Part shown: piece after piece, positions 1 through 10,613 of the stretch
Position numbering within the stretch: the first letter of the stretch is position 1
How the letters are laid out: each line of letters begins with the position of its first letter
Assembly: GCA_950295325.1 (NCBI GenBank)
Contig: OX485804.1
Location: 56,730,001 to 56,794,000 of the forward strand
Direction: 5' to 3'
From: Polytrichum commune
Taxonomy: Eukaryota; Streptophyta; Polytrichopsida; Polytrichales; Polytrichaceae
Length of the DNA stretch: 64,000 nt
Notes under the pieces: model-generated
The model's database searches: none
The model's input: the letters and a program-made list of their open reading frames with translations, nothing else
What the model was told of the DNA's origin: nothing
Program-made: the position numbers and the translations under genes

Positions 1-578
1 AAGTTGACTCTTCAAAGGCTTCATAGAATGGGTGAATGATGTTCTGAAGAGGAAATGCTCAAATTGGAATTGTTCCAACGTGAACCGTGTCTACTAAATT
101 CCGTATTGCAGGATAGATTTCGGAATTTTTTATGGGAAGCCTCATGAAATGAACTACAGTACCTAGTGTTAAGTCCCATCTCTGAGGTGATATTGTCAGT
201 TTCTAAACAAAATTCTAAGTTAACTTAGCACACCCCTGCGAGGCTATGTCAAAGGCAGGGATAGGATTTCCTAGAAAAAAGTCGCTCTTGCAAAATTGCT
301 GACCATGTGACTCTTTCACTTGTATCCATTGATGTATGGGCAGAGTGCATTGAAAGGAGTTCTGGTGCACTCTACCTTCAGATAATCAAACGAGCAATAG
401 CAATGCGGTTTAGGAGTAAACAGTAAGTTAGCCTGACTCCACACGTTGTTCTAAGTACCAACACATTCACGACCCACGTGACCTGTCATTGGGTGGAAGT
501 TGTACGAGAAAGTAAGTTATTAAGTTAGTGCGTTCGGACACGAGTATCGAAGGTCAAGCGTCGGGAGAGACAATACCG

Positions 579-602
579 AACCCTAAACTCGGCGAACCCT
601 AA
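579..602 (+). promoter_or_regulatory. Pair of telo-box motifs upstream of the rhomboid gene
   Basis: Two AACCCTAA octamers lie at 579-586 and 595-602, about 380 bp before the rhomboid ATG. In plants such telo-box motifs are common in promoters of housekeeping and growth genes. The rest of 1-977 shows no reading frame of note. I infer, without proof, that this is promoter or 5' leader sequence. Confidence 0.4.
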
Positions 603-977
603 TGTGAGGAGTAAGCATCTTTAGAGTCATACGAACGTCCTTAATCACATCATTTTCGGTCATCATTTGATCCTCCTCTTCTCATTTCCATCTCTTGAAG
701 GTTTGCTTACTCATCATCACATACTTAACTCATCCCATGCTTATCAATTGGAGGTTGTGCTCGGTAGTAGGCATATTGCACTCCGTCTTTTTTGAGCAGT
801 CCTGAAAATAGAGCAGTCAGATAGTTCTCTTGTTCTTTTAGGGTTCATACCCCCTGTTCAGGGTGTCATTGCCTGGAAGCAAACACACACACTCAATTCT
901 TGGAAACAACTCCAAGAATAGTTAGATTTATTGTTGTTGTTCAGCTTAGGCTTCGAGGAAAGCTGGCGTCTCAGGAA

Positions 978-2117
978 ATGAGGAACGTTGTCACGGAGGC
1001 GAGTTTGGGCACTCGGGCAAACCAATGGTGGACAGCCATCCCTTGTGTAACTGCAGGAGTGGTAGGAGTTTGCTCCGCCATTTATGTCATCAGCCTTGTA
1101 TTTGGGTTTGATGATTTCTCCCCCGTGTGTTTATCACCCGACCTGCTTGTTGTCCATGGATGGATATCTTCAGGTTTCTTGCAGGTCTTGCAAAATCTGT
1201 ACAGGCCATATTCCTCGGTGGTTTTCCACACTACCATCATACATCTGGTGTTCAACATGTTGGCGTTGGTTCAGATTGGCACCGGTCTGGAGTATCTGCT
1301 TGGCTCCATCCGCTACCTACATGTGCTCATCTTGATGGCCACCAGTAATGCTCTCCTCCAGGTGGTAATTTCTCTCATAGTAGCACACAACCCCATCCAT
1401 CCATACCTCACACTCATGCATGAGTGTGCCATTGGATTCTCCGGGGTCATTTTTGCTATGATTGTCATAGAAACGAGTCTTAATTCTGTGCAAACTCGAA
1501 GCATATTTGGCTTCTTCAATGTTCCTGCCAAATGGTATCCATGGGCTCTGCTGGTACTGTTCCAACTGCTGATACCAAGAGCTTCCCTGCTGGGCCACCT
1601 TTCTGGCATTCTATCTGGGTTTTTGTATACATATGGTGCCTTCCATTATTTCATGCTCAGCCCAAGCAAGTATGGAGCCATTGAAGGATTGTCTTTTCTT
1701 GCACCTTTGGTGAGAAGACCTGGGTTCATTGAAGGAGGTAGCGCTGGGACAACTCCACTTGCACTCCCATCTTTCTCTATGCCGGTTGGTGGCAGTGGCA
1801 GCTTAGCGGTGGGGAGAGCCATGAGCAGATTGCAAGCTTGGATACCCCAGACCAGCCAAGAACCCACGGCAGCAACGGATCCACGGTTTCCAGGCCAAGG
1901 CCATGTTCTAGGAAGCTCTACTGCCAGCAGACCTCGGCCAACGAAAGTGCCATCTCCATCGGCAAACCGAAGGCCTAACCCTAGCAGCAACCAGTCTGAA
2001 TTGCAAGCAAGGCTGTTGGATTCAGCCTCTCCAGTTTCACCACCTGAGGTACCACATTATGCTCCCACCACTCCACCCCAGACCAGGAGTGCATCTCAAC
2101 CTCCGAGCAACAACTGA
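978..2117 (+). CDS. RBL15-type rhomboid intramembrane protease-like protein, UBA domain lost
   Basis: Encodes a 379-residue multi-span membrane protein of the plant RBL13-15 (RHBDD1-like) rhomboid group, serine proteases that cut within membranes, probably in the secretory pathway. The start is the first ATG (978). It opens MRNVVTEA, then TRANQWW, matching the N-terminus I recall for Arabidopsis RBL15. The frame stays open upstream to 900, but only from a TTG. Seen: ECAIGFSG with catalytic Ser155, GHLSG with catalytic His207, HLVFN around residues 89-93, and FNVPAKWYPW near 180-189. Residues 60-73 (around GWISSGFLQV) look like a short insertion compared with Arabidopsis. The tail from about residue 245 is Pro/Ser rich. 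RBL15 relatives end in a UBA domain. Here a TGA stops the frame just before a UBA-like relic, and the last 11 codons lie inside a tandem repeat. There are no introns. The catalytic core is intact, so it may be functional without UBA; a retrocopy is possible. Confidence 0.88.
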   Translation: MRNVVTEASLGTRANQWWTAIPCVTAGVVGVCSAIYVISLVFGFDDFSPVCLSPDLLVVHGWISSGFLQVLQNLYRPYSSVVFHTTIIHLVFNMLALVQIGTGLEYLLGSIRYLHVLILMATSNALLQVVISLIVAHNPIHPYLTLMHECAIGFSGVIFAMIVIETSLNSVQTRSIFGFFNVPAKWYPWALLVLFQLLIPRASLLGHLSGILSGFLYTYGAFHYFMLSPSKYGAIEGLSFLAPLVRRPGFIEGGSAGTTPLALPSFSMPVGGSGSLAVGRAMSRLQAWIPQTSQEPTAATDPRFPGQGHVLGSSTASRPRPTKVPSPSANRRPNPSSNQSELQARLLDSASPVSPPEVPHYAPTTPPQTRSASQPPSNN

Positions 2118-2871
2118 ATCGACCACATCAAACTCTGTTTTGATAGTGATGCTGTTGCCTAGGGTTTCACTAGACTTCAGCTATGGCATGCTGATGTTAT
2201 GGCAGATGATACTTGTAGCATCTACATCATTGAAGTCTTAAGGTTACACTGGCTATACCTGTTCCACACCACACCAGCAGTGCATCTTAACCTCCAAGCA
2301 CCTAAATTGACCATATCGTCGAAGTCTATTATGATAGTGATGCCGTTGCGAAGCTCGTGTTTTAGGGTTTCACTAGACTACAGCATGGCATGCTTTGGTT
2401 AAGACAGATGGTGCTTGCAGTAGCTAGTACGTTAGTGAAGTCATGGGATTAGACTGGCTACCCTGTTCCACACCACATCAAACCACACCAGGAGTGCATC
2501 TCAACCTCCAAGAAACTGAAACAACCACATCAAACTCTGTTTTTGATAGTTAAGCTGTTGCGAAGCTTGTGTGCAAGGGTTTCACTAGACTTCAGCATGG
2601 CATCCGTTGGTTACGGCAGATGATGCTTTTAGCATCTGCATCATTGAAGTCTTAGGGTAAAACTAGCTACCCTGTTGGACATCACAACCAGGAGTGCATC
2701 TCAACGTCCAAGCAACTGAAGCGACCGACATCGAAGATTGTTTTTGATAGAGATGCTGTGGGGAATTTTTTTGTTCTAGGCTTTCACTAGACTATGGGAT
2801 GGCATGCTTTGGTTACGGCAGCTGGTGCTTGTATCATTAAAGTCTTAGAATTGATTGGCTACCCTGTTCCA
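2083..2871 (+). repeat. Four tandem copies of the rhomboid 3' end (185-215 bp each)
   Basis: Units begin at about 2083, 2274, 2488 and 2688 with CCAG(G/C)AGTGCATCT and end at 2871. Each runs through AACCTCCAAGCAACTGAA, GATAGNNATGCTGT, GGGTTTCACTAGACT, GGCATG and ATTGAAGTCTTA (consensus, with differences). The units carry the UBA-coding segment, frameshifted between its two halves in copies 2-4. The first unit begins within the last codons of the rhomboid gene. Confidence 0.85.
2118..2240 (+). pseudogene. Decayed UBA domain in frame behind the rhomboid stop
   Basis: Reading on in the rhomboid frame past TGA (2115-2117) gives DSDAVA, a second stop (TAG 2160-2162), then GFTRLQ and later MADDTCSIYIIEVL up to 2240. 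This follows the UBA pattern (LV.MGF.R.Q, then A.AADGD...AVE.L). The third tandem copy downstream still reads AVAKLVCKGFTRLQ, so this copy has lost 12 bases (four codons) around KLVC. I infer that the gene once encoded a rhomboid followed by a UBA domain, as RBL15 relatives do, and that this part is now untranslated unless both stops are read through. Confidence 0.6.
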
Positions 2872-3798
2872 CCAGTGCTGATTGAGAAATCTCAATCGGT
2901 GAGTTCTCTCTGTCTCAGTAGTCTATCTACCTTCCTCGACAGACATTCCTTCGGACAGATTGTACATGATTTCTCAATAATTGTATGCACAGTACTTGGG
3001 AAAACATGTGAATGGCTGCTTCATACACATGGTTCTTATCAAGGGTGACCTTGCTGACCACTTTGTATACAAGCCCTGTTCTTGATCGTTCATATCCGGA
3101 ATACTGATGTACCTGTCTATACATAACTTCCCTTTGGTACTTGTTTCAGGTGATTCGTCATCTGCTATGTAGGTCTAGGCCATGAATGCTACATTTACTC
3201 AGGTTATTTCCTTGACATCCTCGTAGGTCACTGCTTGCCAGGTCTAGACTGTGAATCAACATCGCATCCATTCAGTCAGATGTTTGCATTTCTTTGTATT
3301 CACAAGCCTTAGTGGCATGATCATCTTCAGCTGTCCCTGTCAAGGCATTTTTTGGATGCTCCCAAATTGTTTTCTGAATACAAAGCTTTTGGAGAGAAGA
3401 CGACACCACCACCACCACCACCACCACCATCATCATCATCATCTGCTGACCGTGTGACGTTGTTGAGCACTCCTCTGTTGTATGCCATCCGCATGCTCGA
3501 TGACAAGGTTCCATGAGCAATTTGCTCAGAAGCTCAGATCATGGAGATGAAGGTACTTCACTTCGACTTGAAGAAGTTGTGTCTAGGTAACCCATTTGGC
3601 ACTATGCTGTAACTTTGTCAAAATCGATACTATGAGGTCCCCCAACCTAATATTGCTGAAAGATTAGACGCTGTCAACACTGAACTGTGACACTACTGTC
3701 GGTAACAAAGAAAGCATATGAGACTGCGCTATTTTCTGAACTGAAGAAAGCATGATGAAAGTCAGGGTTAATAAAAAACATTAAGATTGTAGCCATCA
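2872..3798. other. Intergenic stretch with a CAC/CAT microsatellite
   Basis: I see no gene here. A (CAC)n run passing into (CAT)n lies at 3403-3443. Reading frames across it encode only His or Met/Val runs. Confidence 0.7.
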
Positions 3799-3879
3799 GT
3801 CGATATGGCCGAGTTGGTCTAAGGCGCCAGTTTCAGGTACTGGTCCGAAAGGGCGTGGGTTCGAATCCCACTGTCGACA
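3799..3879 (+). tRNA. tRNA-Leu (anticodon CAG)
   Basis: An 81-base class II tRNA. The 7-bp acceptor stem is GTCGATA with TGTCGAC, followed by discriminator A (3879). The A box is TGGCCGAGTTGG. The anticodon stem CCAGT/ACTGG closes the loop TTCAGGT, with anticodon CAG at 3834-3836 (reads CUG, Leu). There is a long variable arm typical of tRNA-Leu, and the T arm GTGGG TTCGAAT CCCAC contains the B box GGTTCGAATCC. There is no intron. T-runs at 3901-3904 and 3908-3913 would terminate RNA polymerase III. The CCA end is not encoded, as usual for nuclear tRNAs. Confidence 0.97.
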
Positions 3880-3900
3880 GGTTACACTGTTCACCTCGCG

Positions 3901-3913
3901 TTTTCTCTTTTTT
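3901..3913 (+). terminator. Pol III terminator of tRNA-Leu
   Basis: Four Ts and then six Ts lie 21 bp after the tRNA 3' end. Confidence 0.7.
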
Positions 3914-3961
3914 GACATCTTGATGATAATCCTTAATTCTCAACCACTCATAGGCAACTTA

Positions 3962-4468
3962 TGCCCCCTCCCCACCTGACTTTACCAAATAACCAAAGTA
4001 TTTCCTAAAACCTGGGTTACAGTGGAGGCATCCGGCTATCCCAATGCACCTACAAGAACTTGCTCCGGAGATTTTTAAGTAGGTTTTAGTTAAGTAGCTT
4101 TCACACATGTTCATTGTTTTATCTACCAAGCAATGAATGTTGGCTAGTTTTTGTGCCATCCCCAAATGCCTTACTACTCACCTATCTTACCATCGGTTTT
4201 TGTTAATGGAGCTTCTCGTGCCCTCATAGCTAAGACTAAAAGCAACCAATCACAAGGGCAGGAGGCGACATTTTTTAAAGATCCTATATTCTTGCCTCAT
4301 GTCTAGGTACCGATGGGAGGGTCAGTGCTTGAGGCTTAAAACCTCCACTTTTAAGCCATGCCACATCATTTGCCAACTAGGCCCGGCACTAGATAATGTT
4401 GATGGTGTGAAGGCCGTGTTTTTAAAACCAACTTTTAGGCTTAGCTAAAGTTAAGTGGGGAGGGGGCA
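3962..4468. mobile_element. 507-bp MITE, TTA target duplication (Harbinger-like)
   Basis: The left end TGCCCCCTCCCCACCTGACT and the reverse complement of the right end TGCCCCCTCCCCACTTAACT agree at 18 of 20 bases. TTA flanks both sides (3959-3961 and 4469-4471). Neither strand has a coding frame. The TTA duplication fits the PIF/Harbinger superfamily, though these ends do not show its usual GGGCC start. It sits 80 bp downstream of the tRNA. Confidence 0.65.
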
Positions 4469-4549
4469 TTAGTCAGAATTTTAAAATGCGTCTAGGGATG
4501 CCATTTACTTGCCTCATTCTTATGACCTAAATTGTTGCGTCTAGGAGCT

Positions 4550-5150
4550 CATTCAAACATTACTTGGTAGAATAGAGGCACCCATAACCGATCACTTCAG
4601 AGATCATGCACCAAAGTTGGAGAAGTATAAGGTGGTGCAATTTTTTCTTATGTAGGAAGATAGAAAACATGACTACAAAATTTCAATGATTATATTCCTT
4701 AAATTGAAATTACTATGAATTTTGAAGCCAAAAGTTGGTCCAAAGACATTACCAATGTCTAGAGTTTGTCATTTTGAGACGAAGTCACCCTCACTTTAAG
4801 TTAGCACTCAAAACTAGGGACATGTGTCATGGCACTATCAATTCCCTAGTCATCTCATAACCAAAGTTGGAGACTTAGGGTTAGTTTCCATTTATGCCAA
4901 TTGACCACCAGATTCTACTGGAAATGTAGATGCCACCAAGTGGAATCTACATTTCCATTAGAATCCGGTGGATGAGCCGCCTACATGACAACCAACCCTT
5001 AGAAATCATGAAACGTGGAACCTTATTTTAACCACCCAAGAAAAGAAATTATCAAAAATCAGTCCCCACCTTATCAAAATTACATCACCCTATGGATTCC
5101 CGGTGGGGTCCTAATTGGGAATAGGTGGTTTGAGTCTATATATTTTGCTG
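4550..5150 (+). repeat. Dispersed repeat, copy 1 (second copy at 43.46-43.97 kb)
   Basis: The sequence from AGAGGCACCCATAACC through GGGACATGTGTCATGGCA to TTGGGAATAGGTG matches 43458-43970 in the same order with many point changes and small gaps. It contains the 121-bp hairpin MITE at 4878-4998 at the same internal position as the second copy. It may be part of a decayed LTR or other transposon; no protein is visible. Confidence 0.7.
4878..4998. mobile_element. Hairpin MITE, 121 bp, TTA target duplication
   Basis: Starts GGGTTAGTTTCCAT and ends with the inverted partner CCAACCC, flanked by TTA (4875-4877 and 4999-5001). The two halves around CTACTGGAAATGTAGATGCC and GGAATCTACATTTCCATTAG fold back over nearly the full length. 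Relatives lie at 43709-43832 and 57423-57544. Confidence 0.75.
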
Positions 5151-5981
5151 ATAGATTGAAAGTTTGCAAAATAGTTGGCTTGTGGAATTAGCTAAAAACA
5201 TGCGGGAACAATTGGTGGGTGTAAGAACTCTCTGAGCATCTATCATGCAGTTCAATTGGAGAAAATGTCCCCTGTTTTGTTGAATTTTAAACTGCCATGT
5301 ACATAGGTAACACACCTATATCATTAAATCAGTTAGAAGAGCCTACTCACTTTGGAAAGGAATTTGAGCACTTGTTTAGGCTGATGATGACATGATATAG
5401 GTCGGAGTTGGCTTGGACCATTCAACTTGAAACTTATGCGACTTTGCAGTAACCACAGGAGGTCTTAAACCTTTCTTCTAGGAAGAAGAAAGGTTTAAAG
5501 GAGTAGGTTGAAGCTACTCATTAATGTTTTGTTGAAGGCAGCATCAACTTTTACACCATATTACCTCAATTCTTTGGAAATGAACTAGAAGCAGCAGAAG
5601 TGTTTGAGCTTTGATATCGGGTTCCTTTCCCTCATTGGATTGGGCCAGTCATTTCCACTCTCACCTACTGTAGTTCACTCCTGTGTTGTCATGAGATTTG
5701 CAAAGCTACTGATACTTTAGTTTTCTTGAACTTAGAAAGACTGGGTTAGAACCGCCAGTGGCTTAGGACATTAGGACCTTACCAGACTGATCCAGGGGCT
5801 TTGAAGCTAATTTTAATGTCAAATCAACTAAGAAATGGAACTGCTGGGCTACATACCATATCAGGTTGTTTTTCTTGGATGGCGTGAACGAGAGGTTCGT
5901 TTTTATGCAGTATTTCCCTCACCTTGTATCAACACAAACATCTGAAAGCTAAATGAAAATGCTGATCGAGTAAACATTGTG

Positions 5982-6016
<35 letters not shown>

Positions 6017-6686
6017 CATAAAAAAGGGAACTTCCATAGTGCTCATCAGCTCAGGAGATGATCTTTAGTCTAAAATGGTCCTATGCACAAGAGATAATTC
6101 TCATCGGGATATGCAAACCAAAGCGAGAATCTTGGTTGGCTTGGGAAGAATGGAAGAGGCTTTCTCGCGTATCTTCAAGATATTAACTTAGAGACCCCAC
6201 CTTCATGCAGCCAACTTGTCCCCAACTTCCCATGACACTGTACGCAAGCACCTTGTGTGGGGGATAGGTATAAGTAACAATGTGTGTGTGTGTGTGTTTG
6301 TTTTTCCTTGTTATTTGTCACTAGTCATGGTCATTGTTGCCCGTTTGCTATGTTGCCACCTCCATGGCCATGGTGTGGGTCCACACGTGCTTTTAATGCC
6401 GCCCACATGGAAGCTTCTGTCCACATATGCGCTCAGCAATTTCTTAATAAGTGACGTTCGAGAACCTCACCCACCTTGTTCCATGAGAACGCCACTCAAT
6501 ATATATATATATATTGGGTTGTGGGTCAATCGGAATTGACTTACGAAGCACCCAAGTGCAATTTAGTTATTTTGTGTATAGGGAATGTGCTCTCAACCAA
6601 TGTTGTGCAGGTATCAATCTTTTCCATATATGTACCAATTGGGGTAAGGACACCTACTAAAAGAGGACTTAGAATTTGATACCCGG
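5151..6686. other. Intergenic stretch with microsatellites
   Basis: No gene seen. (TC)n lies at 5984-6013, (TG)n at 6281-6297 and (AT)n at 6499-6514. Confidence 0.6.
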
Positions 6687-7070
6687 GTGCCCACCAGAAA
6701 TAGAACCCTACACGAGATCATCAACAAGCAAACTCAAAATAAAAAAGACAATTGGAGTGCCACAACCTTTTATAAACAATACTCATGCATGTGGACCATC
6801 CCTACATGGAACAAAGTAAAACGGGTTGACGAACAACACATCCTCAACCACGACAACCTAACATACAACCACAATCTCACACTAGTCAACAAATTCATCC
6901 GCAACCACCCATTAAAACCCCCTACTTACCCTAATCACTCAAAAATGCAACCCAAAATAAAGATCGTATACAAAACCGCAAAGCCAACAATACAAATACA
7001 ACAACAATATGTTCTAATCTTCCACCACACAGATGCATACATAACCACCATAATCATAGAATGACTACAA

Positions 7071-7570
7071 CCCAGGGAGTGCACTGTTCAAGTACTATAA
7101 ATATACACGTGCGTGCACAAAAGCGGTATTATTTAGAACAAGCATGTACAAAATGTACGTACAAGAGACATATTGCTATTAAGCAAGAAGTAGATATACA
7201 TGAGGCTGGAGATAAGGCTATAGAAAAATATATGTAAAGTACGCGTTTACGCGTTCAAGTTAGACCTGGACCAAGAATCATGCGTTTTTTCATCCACTAA
7301 GTAACGACTTTATAACTAAAAATCCATGATTTGATATTATACATATAATAGGGCCATATTTTTGCATTTCCAAACATTTGTACACATGTTATATACAATT
7401 TCTGTATTTGTTTTTGGACCCTTGTGTACGTATGGAAATGTATTTTGAAGCAATGAGGTTTGTAAGTATATTGCTTGATTTTAGCAAAAATAAAATGTAT
7501 CCAGGGGTATTTTAATAAGGGGCATGCACGCACGTGATGCTTGGTTTTAATGAATAGTGCACTCCCTGAG
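7071..7570. mobile_element. 500-bp non-autonomous hAT-like element nested in the LINE relic
   Basis: Terminal repeats CCCAGGGAGTGCACTGTTCA (7071-7090) and, inverted, CTCAGGGAGTGCACTATTCA (7551-7570) match at 18 of 20 bases. A perfect 8-bp duplication GACTACAA lies at 7063-7070 and 7571-7578. Both subterminal regions contain CACGTGCGTGCA. Eight-bp target sites and short termini fit hAT. No transposase is encoded. Confidence 0.8.
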
Positions 7571-9189
7571 GACTACAATGGTTTTGGGATAGACACACCA
7601 AAAACCCACTCTTAACTACATTCCAACCACCACCACAAAACTTCAAAGTTGAATCGGTATGGTTTTTGCATAGATCTATCACCATACTCCCAAGGAAAAA
7701 ACCGAAACACATCCTTCCCATCAATAGACACCATAGCATCCACCATACCATCACCAACATTCTCATCCAATCCTTCCTGCTCACACACTCGTATTACCCA
7801 TCACCACTTACATGTCTAACCCCACTAAAAAAATAACACTTTCAACAGGAAAGAGGCATGATATTTGGATCACAAGGAAAATCCTTATCATCATAATGGA
7901 ATGGCTCAAGACTCGCATATCCAACGGATCACCACACCTTGACAAAATCCATACACTAGGCCAAATTGGCCCCCAAAGAAGGCCCCCAAAATCTTACCAT
8001 CATGATCCTCAACCACAAAGACTGGACTCCCCAAAAAATTATCCCTCGATGATAACCAAGACATACACACCATTGCCACAATCCCTCTAAACACGGCCAT
8101 ATACCCCTCCGCCCCATAATGGTCTAGCTACTATAATCAACCTGAAGCCGCCCTCACCACAATCATATGCATTCACAGTCAAGATACCCACCACTCACCA
8201 CACATTTGCCCCATCACTACACCGCATTCTTCAAGAAACATAAAATACCAACCCACCACCCCACCATTACCATAAAACCCTACAAAATGAAAACCTTTAA
8301 CAAATGGTTAAACTCCCCTCATAAAGTTCCCCATCAATATCCCAACCCACAACACAATCCCCCTCCCATACCCCTCCCAAATACAACCCACTACACAACA
8401 TATACACCGATGGCTCCTTCATCCCTCCGGACGGGACATGCAATGGAAACATAGCCAGTTTTGAGGTATATAGCATAATAAATAACATGCAACTAGTAGA
8501 AAAACTCCCAAAATTCCAAAACATACGATGTGCAAAATTATATGCCATTTGACTAGCCTTAGCAAACACACAAAATATTCCTCATGAAATAAACATATGT
8601 ATACACAACCTCAACAGTATTTACCTCATAAACAATCATATTCAGAGACCATCCTCCCTACACAACCACCCAAACAAACTCCACATAGCCTCCATAGTAT
8701 ACTTCATCACATGGTTCAAATACAAGATCACTATACAAAAAGTTCGCGCACACACATGTATCCAAAACAACAAAAACACAAATGCATAGGCAAATGAAGG
8801 CCTCCCAAGAAACCCCATGACCCCAATACCACGAATTCATGTAGCACACACATCCACCTATAGACCAGCCAAACACCCCTCAACTACAAACCTCACATGC
8901 ATCATTAGAAACCTTCAATCCTTCACACATAAAGAGCATACCTAACTCCCAATTAACAGAGCCAAACAAATCCAATATGCGGAAAAATGGGTAAACAAAT
9001 GATCAAATAGACCAAAAACTCTTAGACTATTACAAGAAATCCACACACACCACAGACGCCCAAATAACACAAATTCTCAAATTTTTGTTGTGCACATTAC
9101 ATGGAAAACCATAGGAAAAAAAAAACCCCATTATGGCCCCAAATATACACAAACCCCCGGAGGATGCATCTTTCATTAAAAACCAAGAA

Positions 9190-9935
9190 CCACATGCATT
9201 TTTCAACATACTCTAAAAGCTCGTTATATGCAAGGTTTTGTTCTGGTAAAATCAAGCAATGCATGTACAATTGAGTGATAGAATTACAAGTTACAATAAG
9301 TACATGCATTTAAAAATTATATTTTTATATAGCCATTAAAATCAGTATAAAAATATACTTTTGAATAATAATGAACCCCTATCGTATGTATAATGTAGAA
9401 TCCAGCATTCATTAATATCATCATTAAACACTTTTTCATCCCCCGAATGTGACTCATAAGCATCTAAGTTTATAATATATGTCATAGAAGCTAATGCAAT
9501 TATTGTTTCTAAATCTACCATCAAATGATCAATAAGATCGGAAGTCCACTTATTGTCGGCTTTTTTTTGTACCAACATAAATCAATCTCCATTTTCTATA
9601 AACGTTACATCAAGTCAATTAGATCCCTAAACTCCACGGGATGATTGCCAAATTTTCTACATATCCTATACATCCTCTCAACAAACCAAACCTTAATTGG
9701 ATCTAATTTTTTTTGGTCTATCATGTTTTGAGAATTCTAGCTTCAAATGAGGGTTTAATAAATACTCATCCCATAAAGTCCAGTGACCCTACCATACAAG
9801 TACAAATGTTGCCTATTTTCAAGAGGTCCTCCATACATGTACATAACTATGAGTTGCAATTTGTGTAGCATATGTATATGTAGTACAAAAAAGTTAAAAT
9901 TGATAACCCTTTTGTGCACTCACGTAAACTCATGC
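9190..9935. other. Unidentified insert in the LINE relic
   Basis: The LINE protein stops after WPQIYTNPRR near 9185 and resumes near 9937. The AT-rich sequence between has a minus-strand frame at 9342-9578 (78 residues) that I do not recognise. I found no convincing terminal repeats. Confidence 0.4.
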
Positions 9936-10613
9936 TTGTTATGCAAGGTGCACCCTTGGGCAGAAACCCCAACTGCACATGATGCCATGGAAACAACAAA
10001 AACACATGGCCACATCTCTTGTCCCTTTTGTGAGAACCAAGTCTTAAAAGGACTTCATATAGCACGACATAATGCAGGTGTCCATCGAATAACCAACCTC
10101 CTCAAATCATGCATACACACAAGACATTACACACTCACCAACGTAGGTACAAAACATAATGTACCCCATGACAATACCATCCCACCATGGATACTATGAT
10201 GCACATGTAGCACCTTCAATGCACATGCCTAACCTACTTACGCCCAAACATCATCTACATCCAAGGAGCCACCGTGAATCAAACTGGACCCTTAATTCCC
10301 ACATTTGACCTCTCCATACAAATAATAGAATTTACCTACACATGTGACAAATACATCAACCAAGCCAAATATAACCCATTAATCGAACAAATATGTGCAT
10401 AAGGTTGGAAAGTTAACCCCCTTAAAGTAATAATCGCAAGAGTAAGAGACGCCATACAAACAAGTAGCATCAAAGAATTTAACAAAGTACACATACCTAT
10501 GCCATCAATCAAAAAAACCGTGCAAAACATACACCAAATAACAATTAAATATCCCACATACCTTGTCCTAAATAAATGGAAACTTGATAATAAACAAACA
10601 TTGAGACTACCAC

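Larger units (their letters stand above)
6687..10613 (+). mobile_element. Decayed LINE-like retroelement with RNase H domain, interrupted by insertions
   Basis: The plus strand is rich in A and C and poor in G, and carries one broken protein. The clearest part is a type I RNase H at 8400-8800: IYTDGSF, KLPKFQNI, AKLYAI, LNSIYLINNHIQRPSS, KVRAHT, then ANEG, with in-frame stops and one frameshift near 8407. It is preceded by a Pro/His/Asn-rich linker (8167-8399). It is followed by AEKWVNK, LHGKP and WPQIYTNPRR up to about 9185. After an unexplained insert (about 9190-9935) it continues with HISCPFCENQVLKGLHIARHNAGVH, and ends with IEFTYTCDKYINQAKYNP and YLVLNKWKLDNKQ before a stop at 10611-10613. 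The arrangement matches non-LTR retroelement proteins as I remember them. The reverse transcriptase region (about 7580-8160) is too decayed to show motifs. The 5' end is uncertain. Confidence 0.65.

Noticed and set aside
3251-3457. Frame with a poly-His run
   Set aside because: The His run is just the CAC/CAT microsatellite.
7512-8569. Minus-strand frames opposite the LINE relic
   Set aside because: They are mirror images of the G-poor plus strand, which carries the recognisable RNase H.
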